This document shows positions 36,966-45,532 of a stretch of DNA of 64,000 nucleotides, one piece after another (the first letter of the stretch is position 1; the number at the start of each line of letters is the position of its first letter). Made by a program: the position numbers and the translations under genes. The notes below the pieces were generated by a model. That model was not told where the DNA came from and did not search any database. It saw nothing but the letters and a program-made list of their open reading frames with translations. This DNA comes from Shewanella litorisediminis. Lineage in GTDB: Bacteria > Pseudomonadota > Gammaproteobacteria > Enterobacterales > Shewanellaceae. The stretch lies in the NCBI RefSeq assembly GCF_016834455.1, contig NZ_CP069213.1:112001-176000 (forward strand), written 5' to 3'.

Positions 36966-39113
36966 ATGAAACGACAGGCGTTGGTCGCAGGAGTATGTTT
37001 AATGGTGTCCGCATGCAGTCACAATATCGATAAGCATTCAGGGGCTCTCGCCCGGGAAGATGCTGTGCCTTTGGCGCCGGTTGCAGCAAAGGTACCCTAT
37101 GAAATGACCCACCATGGGGTAACCCGGGTGGATGACTATTACTGGCTGCGGGACGATGACCGCGCCGACGCGGATGTGATAGCCCATCTCAATGCCGAAA
37201 ATGCCTACGCCGAAGCCCGAATGACCCCCTGGAAAGGGTTGAAAGACAAGCTGTTTGCTGAAATGACCGCCCGCATGGTGAAGGACGACAGCTCGGTGCC
37301 TTATCTGTGGAATGGTCAGTACTATTATCGCAGGGTCGAGGGCGACAGAGAGTACCCCATCATCGCACGCAAGGCCTCCCTTGACGGGGCTGAAGAAGTG
37401 CTGCTGGATGCCAATGAGCGTGCCGCCGGGCAGGAGTTTTACTCCCTCGGCAATGTCAGTGTCAGCGCAGATGGCAAGCTGCTGGCTTTCGGGGAAGATC
37501 TGCTGAGCCGCCGCATTTACAAGCTCTATTTCAAGGACCTTGCCAGCGGCGCGTTACTGGACGATGTGCTGGAAAACACCGAAGGTGAAGCCGTGTGGGC
37601 CAACGATGGCAAGCATGTGTTTTACATTGCCAAAGACCCGCAGACACTGCTGGGCTACCAGGTCTATCGCCACAGATTGGGCACGCCGCAAAGCGAGGAT
37701 GTGCTGGTGTATGAAGAGGCCGACGACAGTTTCTATATCGGCCTTGGCAAGACCCTGGATGGCAGCCGGATTTTACTCTTCCATGAAAGCACTACCACCA
37801 CCGAAGTGCAGCTTTTGGATGCCGACCAGCCGCTGGGCAATTTCACGCCTTTCCTGCCAAGGGAGGAAGGCCACGAATATGCCATCGCCAAGTTGGATGA
37901 CGACTATTATGTGCTCACCAACTGGCAGGCTACCAATTTCCGCCTGATGAAAGTCAGTGGCAAGGACACCGCCGATAAATCCCGCTGGCAGGAGGTTGTA
38001 CCCTATAACGAGCAGGTACGCATCGAAGATATGCTGCTGCTGAAAGACGCGCTGGTGCTGCAAACCCGCGAAGCGGGCGCTACCCACATACGGGTGTATG
38101 GACCGGATGGCAGTCAGGGCAGGGAAATCCATTTCGATGAAGCCGCATATGTGACCTGGCTGGGTACCAACCGAGACCAGAGTGCCAACACAGTACGTTT
38201 TGGCTATTCCAGCCTGACCACACCGGACGCCACCTACGAATACAACATTCATACCGGTGAGCGTAAGTTGCTCAAGCAGCTTCAGGTGCCGGGGTTTGAA
38301 GCTGGCGCCTATCAGAGTGAAAGGCTGATGCTGCCCGCGCGGGATGGCGCACTGGTGCCCGTGTCTGTGGTGTATCGTAAGGACAGGTTCAAAAAGGATG
38401 GCACCAATCCCCTCTACCAATATGGCTATGGTGCCTATGGCAGCGTGGTCGACCCGGACTTTTCCCTGTCGGCGCTGAGCCTGCTCGACAGAGGTGTGGT
38501 TTACGCCATCGCCCACGTGCGCGGCGGCGAGATGCTGGGCAGACCCTGGTATGACGCGGGTCGCATGTTCGACAAGAAAAACTCCTTCACCGACTTTATT
38601 GATGTGACCGACGCACTGGTGAACGCAGGTTACGGCGCCAAAGGCAAGGTTGTGGCCAGTGGCGCCAGTGCCGGTGGCCTGCTTGTGGGCGCCGTGGCCA
38701 ACATGGCGCCCGACAGGTACCTGGCGATTCACGCCGGCGTCCCCTTCGTGGATGTGGTCACCACCATGCTGGATGAGTCGATTCCGCTGACCACCAACGA
38801 ATACGACGAGTGGGGTAACCCCAACGAGAAGCCCAGCTTTGACTATATGCTGAGTTATTCACCCTACGACAACGTGGCCCGTCAGCCTTATCCCCATCTG
38901 TTGGTGACCACGGGGCTGCATGACTCCCAGGTGCAGTATTTTGAACCGGCCAAGTGGGTCGCCAAATTGCGTGAGCTGAAAACCGACAACAATGAACTCT
39001 TGCTGGTGACAGACATGGAAGCGGGCCATGGTGGTAAGTCTGGCCGCTATCGCCAGTTTGAGGACACGGCGCTGGAGTTCGCGTTTTTCCTCCACCTGTG
39101 GGGGCTCGAGTGA
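36966..39113 (+). CDS. ptrB: Oligopeptidase B-like lipoprotein (S9A)
   Basis: 715 residues. The N-terminus MKRQALVAGVCLMVSACS carries a lipobox (V-S-A-C), so the enzyme is predicted to be membrane-anchored and exported, unlike cytosolic E. coli PtrB. The rest is a beta-propeller (about 80-420) and an alpha/beta hydrolase with catalytic Ser in VASGASAGGLL, Asp in TGLHDSQVQY and His in EAGHGGKSGR. It should cut short peptides after basic residues. The frame is open from 36954; the lipobox spacing favours 36966. Its stop overlaps the next start (GTGA), making it first of four coupled genes. Confidence 0.88.
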   Translation: MKRQALVAGVCLMVSACSHNIDKHSGALAREDAVPLAPVAAKVPYEMTHHGVTRVDDYYWLRDDDRADADVIAHLNAENAYAEARMTPWKGLKDKLFAEMTARMVKDDSSVPYLWNGQYYYRRVEGDREYPIIARKASLDGAEEVLLDANERAAGQEFYSLGNVSVSADGKLLAFGEDLLSRRIYKLYFKDLASGALLDDVLENTEGEAVWANDGKHVFYIAKDPQTLLGYQVYRHRLGTPQSEDVLVYEEADDSFYIGLGKTLDGSRILLFHESTTTTEVQLLDADQPLGNFTPFLPREEGHEYAIAKLDDDYYVLTNWQATNFRLMKVSGKDTADKSRWQEVVPYNEQVRIEDMLLLKDALVLQTREAGATHIRVYGPDGSQGREIHFDEAAYVTWLGTNRDQSANTVRFGYSSLTTPDATYEYNIHTGERKLLKQLQVPGFEAGAYQSERLMLPARDGALVPVSVVYRKDRFKKDGTNPLYQYGYGAYGSVVDPDFSLSALSLLDRGVVYAIAHVRGGEMLGRPWYDAGRMFDKKNSFTDFIDVTDALVNAGYGAKGKVVASGASAGGLLVGAVANMAPDRYLAIHAGVPFVDVVTTMLDESIPLTTNEYDEWGNPNEKPSFDYMLSYSPYDNVARQPYPHLLVTTGLHDSQVQYFEPAKWVAKLRELKTDNNELLLVTDMEAGHGGKSGRYRQFEDTALEFAFFLHLWGLE

Positions 39114-39430
39114 GTCCCATCTGGCAGCTCTATGTCATTCGCTGCGCTGGTGGTGAGCTGTATACCGGCATCACCACAGACGTGGCGCGCCGTTTTGATG
39201 AACATCAGCATGGTGGTCCCAGGGCGGCCAAGTATTTGCGTGGCCGTGGCCCCTTGACCCTGGTGTATCAAGAGAGCGTTGGCAGCCGTGGCGATGCGCT
39301 GCGCCGTGAGCTGGCGGTAAAGAAACTGACCAAAGCGGCCAAGGAAGCCCTGATAAGTTCATCAGCGTCCGGGAACCCAGCCCGGCAAACCTTATCTAAA
39401 TCGAAAAAGGCGGTTGAGGTTTTTCGTTGA
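39110..39430 (+). CDS. GIY-YIG domain protein (YhbQ/UPF0213 type)
   Basis: 106 residues from GTG 39110, which overlaps the stop of the peptidase gene by four bases. The small GIY-YIG domain reads LYVIRCAGGELYTGITTDVARRFDEH, given as two motifs LYVIRC and LYTGIT, then an arginine and a glutamate-poor tail. Members of this family are like the nuclease domain of UvrC, and E. coli YhbQ binds and nicks DNA. The tail after residue 85 is short and basic (SKSKKAVEVFR). It ends in a TTGA overlap with the response-regulator gene. Confidence 0.85.
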   Translation: MSPIWQLYVIRCAGGELYTGITTDVARRFDEHQHGGPRAAKYLRGRGPLTLVYQESVGSRGDALRRELAVKKLTKAAKEALISSSASGNPARQTLSKSKKAVEVFR

Positions 39431-40086
39431 AAATTCTGCTGGTTGAAGACAATGCGGACATTGCCGCATCCCTGGCTGAAGAGTTATCAGATAACGACTG
39501 GGACTTTGCCATCAATGGATTGCAGGGATTCCGGTTGGCACAAACGCATCATTACGATTTGATTTTGCTGGACCTTAATCTGCCCGGCATGGACGGCCTG
39601 GTGCTGTGCAGCCGCCTGCGTGAAGCCGGGGTGAACACGCCCATTATCATGCTGACAGCCCGGGATACCCGTGAAGACCTGCTTGCCGGGCTCACGGCAG
39701 GCGCCGATGATTACATCGTTAAGCCCTTCGACCTTGACGAACTGCGTTTACGCATCGGCGCTGTGGTACGGCGCTGCTCGGGCCAGGGTTTTGTCCAAAC
39801 CCTCACCTATAAAGACATCAAGCTGGATTTGCACAGCCACAAGGCTTTCAGGGCTGGCGTGGAATTGCTGCTGCCGCCGGTGTGTTTTGCACTGCTCACC
39901 TGCCTGATGCGGCATCCGGGCAAGTTGCTTGGCCGAGAAGAGCTGGAGCGCGCGCTCTGGCCTGAGGGGCCGCCGGATGACGATGTTCTGCGCAAACACA
40001 TCTATCTGCTCAGGCAAAAACTCGACAAACCCTTTCCCGAGAAACGCATCCATACCCAGGCCCGCAAAGGATATCGCTTGCTGTGA
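39427..40086 (+). CDS. OmpR/PhoB-family response regulator
   Basis: 219 residues from TTG 39427, overlapping the previous stop by four bases. The receiver has LLVEDNADI, phosphoacceptor Asp51 in ILLDLNLPGMDG, Thr in IMLTARD and Lys in DYIVKPFD. The winged-helix output (about 125-219) ends in IHTQARKGYRLL. It is the partner of the kinase that follows with another four-base overlap. The genes it regulates are not visible; its place behind the exported peptidase suggests a link to peptide or envelope sensing. Confidence 0.93.
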   Translation: MKILLVEDNADIAASLAEELSDNDWDFAINGLQGFRLAQTHHYDLILLDLNLPGMDGLVLCSRLREAGVNTPIIMLTARDTREDLLAGLTAGADDYIVKPFDLDELRLRIGAVVRRCSGQGFVQTLTYKDIKLDLHSHKAFRAGVELLLPPVCFALLTCLMRHPGKLLGREELERALWPEGPPDDDVLRKHIYLLRQKLDKPFPEKRIHTQARKGYRLL

Positions 40087-41297
40087 ACGCCAATATTGAG
40101 CAGAAGATCAACCGCAGCTTTATGATTGGGGCGGCGGTGCTGCTCGGCTGCTACGCCCTCTTGATTGAATACGGCATTCATGCGCTGGAAAACCACCTCA
40201 GTGGTGCCTTTTTGCAGACTGTGGCACCTCAACTGATTGATGCGTATGAACACGGGGCTTTGTCGCCCTCCGATGAGGCGCAAATTCAGTTGTTGCCATC
40301 GCTGCCTGCCGAGCTTGCTGTCCAGTTGCCGTCCAAGGCTCCCGGTCTTTATAACCTGCGCCATCCCAACATTGATGTGGAATTCAACGTGCTGGTGGTT
40401 GCCCGGGATACCGGGCCTCTGTATCTGGTACAGCGCCCTGATTTGTTCGAACTGGAGGGATGGCAGGACTTTTTGCTTGATATTCTGCTGATTGGTGGTG
40501 GCGCCTGCCTGCTTTTGTTTTCAAGCCTCTATATTCGCAGTACCGCAAGGCGTATTGGTAAACCGTTCGACTCCCTCGCACGGCATCTGGAAACCGATGT
40601 TTGGGCACTGGAGCCCATCACGCTGAAAGATGACACCCGGGAATATGTGGCCCTGGTCAATGCCCTCAATCAGAGCCACGCCCGGGTGAAGGAAGCCCTG
40701 GCCCGTGAAAAGAATTTTACCCACTACGTCAGTCATGAGTTTCGCACACCGCTGACGGTGCTAAAGCTTGCCCTGGGGAAAATGGCTGATAGGGAAGCCC
40801 CGGCCATGAAGCGGGCGATGCGTGCAGCCCAGCAAATGGAGAATCTCGCCGGTGTACTGCTGCTGCTTGCGCGCCGCACCGAACAGGATGATGGCCAATG
40901 TCTGCTCGATGAGGCCTTTTTGGCGCCTTTACTGGAGCGCTTGGCTAGCGGCAGACAGAGCAGCGCCGCAGAATTTTCCATGCATGTCAGCCCTTGTCTC
41001 CTGTCTGCGCATCCGCTTTTGCTCGGTTGCCTGATTGAAAATCTGCTGGCCAACGCCTTTATCCACAGCGTGGGTGCCCGGGTATATTTACGCACCGATG
41101 CCAGTGGCATTCAGATAGCCAATCTTGGCGGTGAGACCATAGAGCATGGTGAGAGCCACGGAATTGGTCTCATTTTGGTGGAAGACATTTGCAAGCGTTA
41201 TGGCTGGCACTTTTCCATGGCCATGGCGCCCGATGAAGTGGTGGCCAAAGTGGTGTTCAACCAAAGTATGACGAATGTGGACACTTTATTGACATAA
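40083..41297 (+). CDS. Sensor histidine kinase, partner of the OmpR-type regulator
   Basis: 404 residues from GTG 40083. Two membrane segments (about 13-31 and 130-149) enclose a periplasmic sensor of about 95 residues without a recognised fold. The H-box is FTHYVSHEFRTPLTVL near residue 220. The ATPase domain is short and has the N-box ENLLANAFIHS, a weak IQIANLGG in place of the usual DxGxG, and HGIGLILVEDICKRYGW, so ATP binding may be unusual. It is the last of four genes joined by four-base overlaps. Confidence 0.9.
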   Translation: MNANIEQKINRSFMIGAAVLLGCYALLIEYGIHALENHLSGAFLQTVAPQLIDAYEHGALSPSDEAQIQLLPSLPAELAVQLPSKAPGLYNLRHPNIDVEFNVLVVARDTGPLYLVQRPDLFELEGWQDFLLDILLIGGGACLLLFSSLYIRSTARRIGKPFDSLARHLETDVWALEPITLKDDTREYVALVNALNQSHARVKEALAREKNFTHYVSHEFRTPLTVLKLALGKMADREAPAMKRAMRAAQQMENLAGVLLLLARRTEQDDGQCLLDEAFLAPLLERLASGRQSSAAEFSMHVSPCLLSAHPLLLGCLIENLLANAFIHSVGARVYLRTDASGIQIANLGGETIEHGESHGIGLILVEDICKRYGWHFSMAMAPDEVVAKVVFNQSMTNVDTLLT

Positions 41298-41349
41298 GCG
41301 GCGATATGCTGCCCTAAAAGATTACAATTAAACAACATTGGGGCAGCTG

Positions 41350-42150
41350 ATGAAGCTGGGTAACACAGGTATTTCCGGTGCTCAGGCCGTTTTTTTGGCT
41401 TTGGGGTCGCTGGCCATTTTTTTCAGTCTGGTGCCTTCCGCCAGCCAGCAGTTGTTTCTCGTTATAAATCAGGCGGGCAGGCTGGTGCCCGATACGCCCC
41501 TGGCCCTTGTTACCGATTGGGGTAATGGCATCACCGCTGCCTGTATCTGGTTGACTATTCTCTGTTTTCGACCATCCATTCTCTGGAAGTCCCTTACTGC
41601 TATCGCAGTTGCAGCCTTGTTGATCAACGCCATGAAGCAAGGTTTGGATGTGATGCGCCCGGCTGCTGTGCTGGAACATATCCGTATCGTTGGCGCAATG
41701 CGCCTCAACCACAGTTTCCCTTCAGCCCACACGGGCACGGTATTTGTGCTCGCGGGCATGGCCTGGACACTGTGTCGCCGCGCCGATGTTAAGGCCTTGA
41801 TTTTGTTAGCTGCCATAATGGTTGGCCTGAGCCGTATTACCAATGGCGCCCATTGGCCGTTGGATGTGGTAATGGGGGCCTGGCTCGGATGGGGATGCGC
41901 CCGGCTTGCCGCACACTGGGTGCCTGAGTGCCAACTGACGGCAAAACATATGCTGCTGGTAATGAGCGTTTTTTACGGCATTGTATTGATTTCAGCCCTG
42001 CAAGCCCGCGTGCCATTTCCAAACCTGCCGCTGGTGGGTGTACAACTTAGCCTGCTGTCGTTATTGCCCCTGGTTGGGATCTCGCGGCTCTATCGGCAGA
42101 TGCGTGTCCAGCAGACAGACGCCAAAAGCAAGGTGTCTCTCGCTGGCTGA
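41350..42150 (+). CDS. PAP2-superfamily membrane phosphatase
   Basis: 266 residues with about six hydrophobic segments. The three acid-phosphatase motifs are present: KQGLDVMRP (K-x6-RP), PSAHTG (in the place of PSGH) and SRITNGAHWPLDVVMG (SR-x5-H-x3-D). Such proteins dephosphorylate undecaprenyl pyrophosphate, phosphatidylglycerophosphate or lipid A at the outer face of the inner membrane. ATG 41350 is preferred over the TTG at 41338 because GGGG sits just before it. The gene follows the kinase by 52 bases on the same strand. Confidence 0.88.
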   Translation: MKLGNTGISGAQAVFLALGSLAIFFSLVPSASQQLFLVINQAGRLVPDTPLALVTDWGNGITAACIWLTILCFRPSILWKSLTAIAVAALLINAMKQGLDVMRPAAVLEHIRIVGAMRLNHSFPSAHTGTVFVLAGMAWTLCRRADVKALILLAAIMVGLSRITNGAHWPLDVVMGAWLGWGCARLAAHWVPECQLTAKHMLLVMSVFYGIVLISALQARVPFPNLPLVGVQLSLLSLLPLVGISRLYRQMRVQQTDAKSKVSLAG

Positions 42151-42261
42151 GTGTCGGCCCCAGAGTGCTGATGGAACGCGGTGTAAATCAGGGCTGGTGT
42201 AACGCGGCCAAGGGGCTTATGGTTGACAGCATCTATCCCTTATCCGCTTTGACTACTTATC

Positions 42262-43053
42262 ATGGATGACTTTCTCTCTATCAATCAGCGCGCGTGGGAC
42301 AACCGCACCGAGCTGCATCTGGAATCTGACTTTTACGATATGCCCGGCTTTATGGCGGGTAACACAAGCCTTCGCGAAATTGAACTTGCCGAGCTGGATG
42401 TGCGAGGCAACAGTTTGCTCCACCTGCAATGTCACTTCGGTCAGGACACCCTGTCCTGGGCCCGTGAAGGCGCCGCTGCTGTCACGGGTCTCGACCTCTC
42501 GCCCAAGGCCATCGCCGCCGCTGAGCAGATTGCACAGACACTCAATATCGAGGCAAACCTTGGTGTGCCGGTGCAATTTGTATGCGGCAATGTACTGGAT
42601 GCCCGCAACCTGGTTGAGGGTGATTTTGACCTGGTCTATGCGTCTTACGGCGTGCTTTGCTGGTTGCCGGATTTAACTGTCTGGGCCAACACCATAGCGT
42701 CCTGCCTGAAAACCGGTGGATGCTTTTACCTCGCGGAGTTTCATCCCATTAAGTCGCTGCTCGATGGCTATGATTATTTCCATACCGGCAAGGCCGATGT
42801 GGAACAAGAGGGCAGTTACACCGAAAACAGCCGGGATGCCGAAAACACCATGGTCAGCTGGTCCCACGATTTGGGAGAGGTGGTGTCGGCACTGGTGAAC
42901 GCCGGGCTGGTGATAGAGTCGCTGCGGGAGTATGACTTCAGCCCCTACAATTGCTTCGATAACCTTGCAGAAGAAGAGCCTGGCCGTTTTCGCCAGCGCA
43001 TCAACGGCAAGCCCATTCCGTTGGTGTTTTCACTCAAAGCCCGCAAGGCCTGA
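42262..43053 (+). CDS. Class I SAM-dependent methyltransferase
   Basis: 263 residues. Motif I is LLHLQCHFGQDTLSWA (about residues 53-68), in which the usual E/D-x-G-x-G is replaced by LQCHFGQD, a form common in one bacterial methyltransferase group. The acidic loop VTGLDLSPKAI and FDLVYASYGVLCWLPD follow at the expected distances. The substrate is unknown. It is 112 bases downstream of the PAP2 gene and ends before the AT-rich region. Confidence 0.85.
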   Translation: MDDFLSINQRAWDNRTELHLESDFYDMPGFMAGNTSLREIELAELDVRGNSLLHLQCHFGQDTLSWAREGAAAVTGLDLSPKAIAAAEQIAQTLNIEANLGVPVQFVCGNVLDARNLVEGDFDLVYASYGVLCWLPDLTVWANTIASCLKTGGCFYLAEFHPIKSLLDGYDYFHTGKADVEQEGSYTENSRDAENTMVSWSHDLGEVVSALVNAGLVIESLREYDFSPYNCFDNLAEEEPGRFRQRINGKPIPLVFSLKARKA

Positions 43054-43208
43054 GCTGGAAATAATAGTAAATATCTTGATGGATTATTTCGATACTGCCT
43101 TGTAATTGATTTATAGGGATGAAGCCCAGGTTTTTATTTAGAGTGATTTTAGCTACTTTTAGCAGATTTTTTTGCACAGAACTAATAACGGAATATTGAA
43201 GTTCTCAA

Positions 43209-43238
43209 AGAATTGCTCAGCTAAAACTGAGCAATTCT
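43209..43238. terminator. Strong hairpin between convergent genes
   Basis: AGAATTGCTCAG and CTGAGCAATTCT form a perfect 12-base stem with a six-base loop. It lies between the ends of the methyltransferase gene and the convergent lipoprotein gene. The minus strand continues with TTTG, the plus strand with AAATC, so it is at best a weak intrinsic terminator. Confidence 0.55.
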
Positions 43239-43275
43239 AAATCAGATGGATGCCTTATCCATTTGCAAGGTTTAA

Positions 43276-43761
43276 TTAATTTTTCTGTATTTTTTTAAGA
43301 TAGACTTCGGTTTCTGCTTCTTTGGCTAGTCTACACTTTTTAACTGCATTCATGCCTTTATCAGACTCAACTAATTTCAGTCCAGCGCCACCAACAAAAA
43401 CACCCATCTTTAAGTATTGTTCAACGAAATAGTTCTTACCTGATTCAACGTTAATGCTTAATTCGTTCTCGCTGAACTCAGATTCAGTTGAAATCACATG
43501 TGTACCAGGAGTTAGCTCTTGATAGAAAAATGTTTTGTTTGCAGTCTCGCCAATCAACTTGCCATTTATGTAAACGCTTTTCTTAAGTGCCTGCCCAGCA
43601 AATGTATCACGATAGATATAGAGGCCAGCGAAGTTTTTCGTTGGCTTTTGAAACTCTTTAAGGGCCGCATCTCTGCTCTTATCTGCCATTGGCACGGTTG
43701 CGCATCCTGCTAAGATGGCGATTGCAAAAAAAGAAGTGAAGATAGACTCTATTTTGAACAT
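43276..43761 (-). CDS. DUF2846-like lipoprotein
   Basis: 161 residues. An N-terminal membrane segment followed by a lipobox (LAGC, cysteine near residue 19) predicts a lipoprotein. The mature part has the DUF2846 pattern: GLYIYRDTFAGQALKKSVYI, NGKLIGETANKTFF, ELTPGTHVIS and a final EVYLKKIQKN. The function of this domain is not known. AAGGAGG precedes two adjacent ATG codons; the second (43761) has the better spacing. It is the last of three small exported proteins on the minus strand, in DNA visibly richer in AT than the flanks. Confidence 0.8.
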   Translation of the reverse strand: MFKIESIFTSFFAIAILAGCATVPMADKSRDAALKEFQKPTKNFAGLYIYRDTFAGQALKKSVYINGKLIGETANKTFFYQELTPGTHVISTESEFSENELSINVESGKNYFVEQYLKMGVFVGGAGLKLVESDKGMNAVKKCRLAKEAETEVYLKKIQKN

Positions 43762-43771
43762 CATTACCTCC

Positions 43772-44071
43772 TTATTTTGGGCAGTAAGTAGATTCGACTG
43801 CGTATGTAACGCTATGGCCAACTATATAGTTAGAACTTATATAGTTATTCACTTGGCGTTCGCACCATTGCAATGCATCGCCTTGGCTTTCGTAACCTTG
43901 TCCAGGAGCATTCCAACATTGTCTTAAGTCTTTCTCTCTATCTGTTGCTAAAATTGCTTCAGATTTGGTAATTTTGCATGAAGAATAAGTTGATTTTGAT
44001 GAGCCGTCAGAATTACTTCCGCCGCATCCTTGAAGTATTATCAAAAGAGTCAAAACTATAATTTTTTTCAT
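43772..44071 (-). CDS. Small cysteine-containing lipoprotein, unknown
   Basis: 99 residues. The signal peptide MKKIIVLTLLIILQGC ends in a lipobox (LQGC). The mature part starts with a Gly/Ser linker and holds four further cysteines (SSCKI, RQCWNA, WCERQ, TYCPK), suggesting two disulphides in the periplasm. I do not recognise a family. ATG 44071 is chosen over 44086 because AAAGG lies upstream at fitting distance and the signal peptide begins there. The gene begins 11 bases after the previous small gene and ends 10 before the DUF2846 gene. Confidence 0.65.
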   Translation of the reverse strand: MKKIIVLTLLIILQGCGGSNSDGSSKSTYSSCKITKSEAILATDREKDLRQCWNAPGQGYESQGDALQWCERQVNNYISSNYIVGHSVTYAVESTYCPK

Positions 44072-44082
44072 CGTGATGCCTT

Positions 44083-44400
44083 TCAATCTACAAGTTTAAA
44101 CTTGTCTGAGAATGTCACTTTGCTGGGGCATGAAACTTCAAAATAATCATGAATTTTATTTTTTATTTGAATTTCCACGTAACTTTGACTCTCACAGTCG
44201 AAGGATAAGCCAGAGCCATTTGCTAAAGTGAAATTTTCCCCATAAATATCAATTGTAATTTCTTCTTTGGATAGATTATGGATTGCTAAAGTCGAACTAT
44301 CAGAGGATGAATAGAGTACACCTGGGATGTGAAAATCATCGTTTGAAACAACACTCATGGATGTGAGCGTGAGCAACGAGAGTAGCATGAATCGTTTCAT
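44083..44400 (-). CDS. Small exported protein, unknown
   Basis: 105 residues. A signal peptide (MKRFMLLSLLTLTSMSVVS) is followed by a beta-rich stretch with FHIPGVLYSSSDSSTLAIHN and two cysteines (FDCESQ, VSCPSK) that could pair. No family is recognised. It is the first of three tightly packed genes on the minus strand; an AAGGAAACTCA ribosome site lies before the ATG. Base composition is low in GC, like the other two. Confidence 0.65.
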   Translation of the reverse strand: MKRFMLLSLLTLTSMSVVSNDDFHIPGVLYSSSDSSTLAIHNLSKEEITIDIYGENFTLANGSGLSFDCESQSYVEIQIKNKIHDYFEVSCPSKVTFSDKFKLVD

Positions 44401-44860
44401 TGAGTTTCCTTCTCAATCTATATTGGGCATTAGCGTACACTGAAAACGATTAAATGGTGTGTAAGGTACAATACCGTGTGCAACGTCCATGTAATTGTTG
44501 CCTAGCATACAGGGCGACAAATTTATGGCAAAACCCCTTTTTTTGCAACAATAAAATTTATTTGTTCACTTAAATAAGCCGCTAATTGGTGAATGCTTAG
44601 TGATACATGCAATGTTTACATAGCAAACCATGTTCCTGTAATTGTTCAACTCCGTGCTGGTACTCAACTAATATCCTTGTCCCTGCTATAGACGCTCGAT
44701 ACAGTCTGCGACATTTCAGGACAAACTGGGACAGTCATAACATCCATAAAACAAGACAATCACAACTGGGTGTTTTTCGTCCTGCTGTGGGTCTGTGACT
44801 CGATGAAGCTCACCTCCAAACCTCAAATCCATTACAAAAATAATCCAATGGAAAGGAACA
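44401..44860. other. AT-rich intergenic region upstream of the exported trio
   Basis: About 460 bases. No gene is apparent. ATTGTTGC near 44497 and GCAACAAT near 44546 could pair over about 45 bases, but no integron attC core or transposon end is recognisable. It should contain the promoter of the minus-strand trio and of the plus-strand kinase remnant. Confidence 0.5.
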
Positions 44861-45220
44861 ATGAGCAAACTAACTCACGTCTCTCTGATGGTGACCTGTG
44901 CGCTGCTGATATGCTGTCCCCTCTATCTGGGTATCAAAAAGCTGCAGGCATTTTGTGCCCGGGTCAGCCTGAACGGTGAGAAGAATCTGCTGGTGCAGGT
45001 TGAAGACGATGGTCCCGGCTTTATTGCCGCCGATACCGATTCGCTGTTGGCTGCCTTTCATCAGGGCGAACTCTCAGCACACCAGCTCTATCAGGGGGTT
45101 GGCTTGGGCCTGTCTACGGTCGCGCTGCTTTGCCGTCATCTGTCAGCCAAGGTTACCCTGGGACGCAGTCAGACACTGGGCGGTGCCTGCGTTACCCTCG
45201 AATTTCCCTCCGCTCCCTGA
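44861..45220 (+). pseudogene. Histidine kinase remnant (membrane segment joined to half an ATPase domain)
   Basis: 119 residues. AAAGGAAC gives the ATG a good ribosome site. Residues 6-25 are a hydrophobic segment like the first membrane helix of a sensor kinase. From residue 46 the sequence is the end of a HATPase domain: VQVEDDGPGFIA (D-box) and YQGVGLGLSTVALLCRHL (G-box), ending LGGACVTLEF. The sensor, HAMP, H-box and N-box are absent. The simplest reading is an in-frame internal deletion of a kinase, but expression as a small ATP-binding-like protein is possible. Confidence 0.7.
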
Positions 45221-45532
45221 ATCCCAACGCCTTGCGCTTTGTTTTGCAGGTAAGCGTGACTTCAGCTGTCACGCTTCCAGTATAAGCAGTACCGATTGTT
45301 AATTTTCTGATTTGTATTGGTTTTAAGTGCTTTTTCTGCTCGAAACTATTTTACGATAAACCGTTGTGTAAATGGTTTCGAAAGATTTCAAAAGTGTTGA
45401 AAACTTTCGTTATAGCTGTTCTTATAGTCAGGTGACAGACAAGATGACCCCAGTCTGCTGCCGCTTGGCCTGAGTTGCCTGCGTGTCACCAGTCGCTGCA
45501 AGTCACCGGGCCGTTTGACGATAAGGATAATT
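45221..45532. other. Leader region of the GH31 gene
   Basis: About 312 bases. AAGCGTGAC and GTCACGCTT (45252-45276) form a perfect nine-base stem with a seven-base loop, just after the kinase remnant and not followed by a T-run. Further on, AAACC-N11-GGTTT surrounds 45360-45380. The GH31 ribosome site AAGGA is at 45523-45527. Nothing else is clear. Confidence 0.5.

Noticed and set aside
43054..44860. Integron gene cassettes or a mobile element carrying the exported trio
   Set aside because: The genes are spaced by about ten bases, with no attC-like sites between or around them, and no integrase, transposase or direct repeats are seen.
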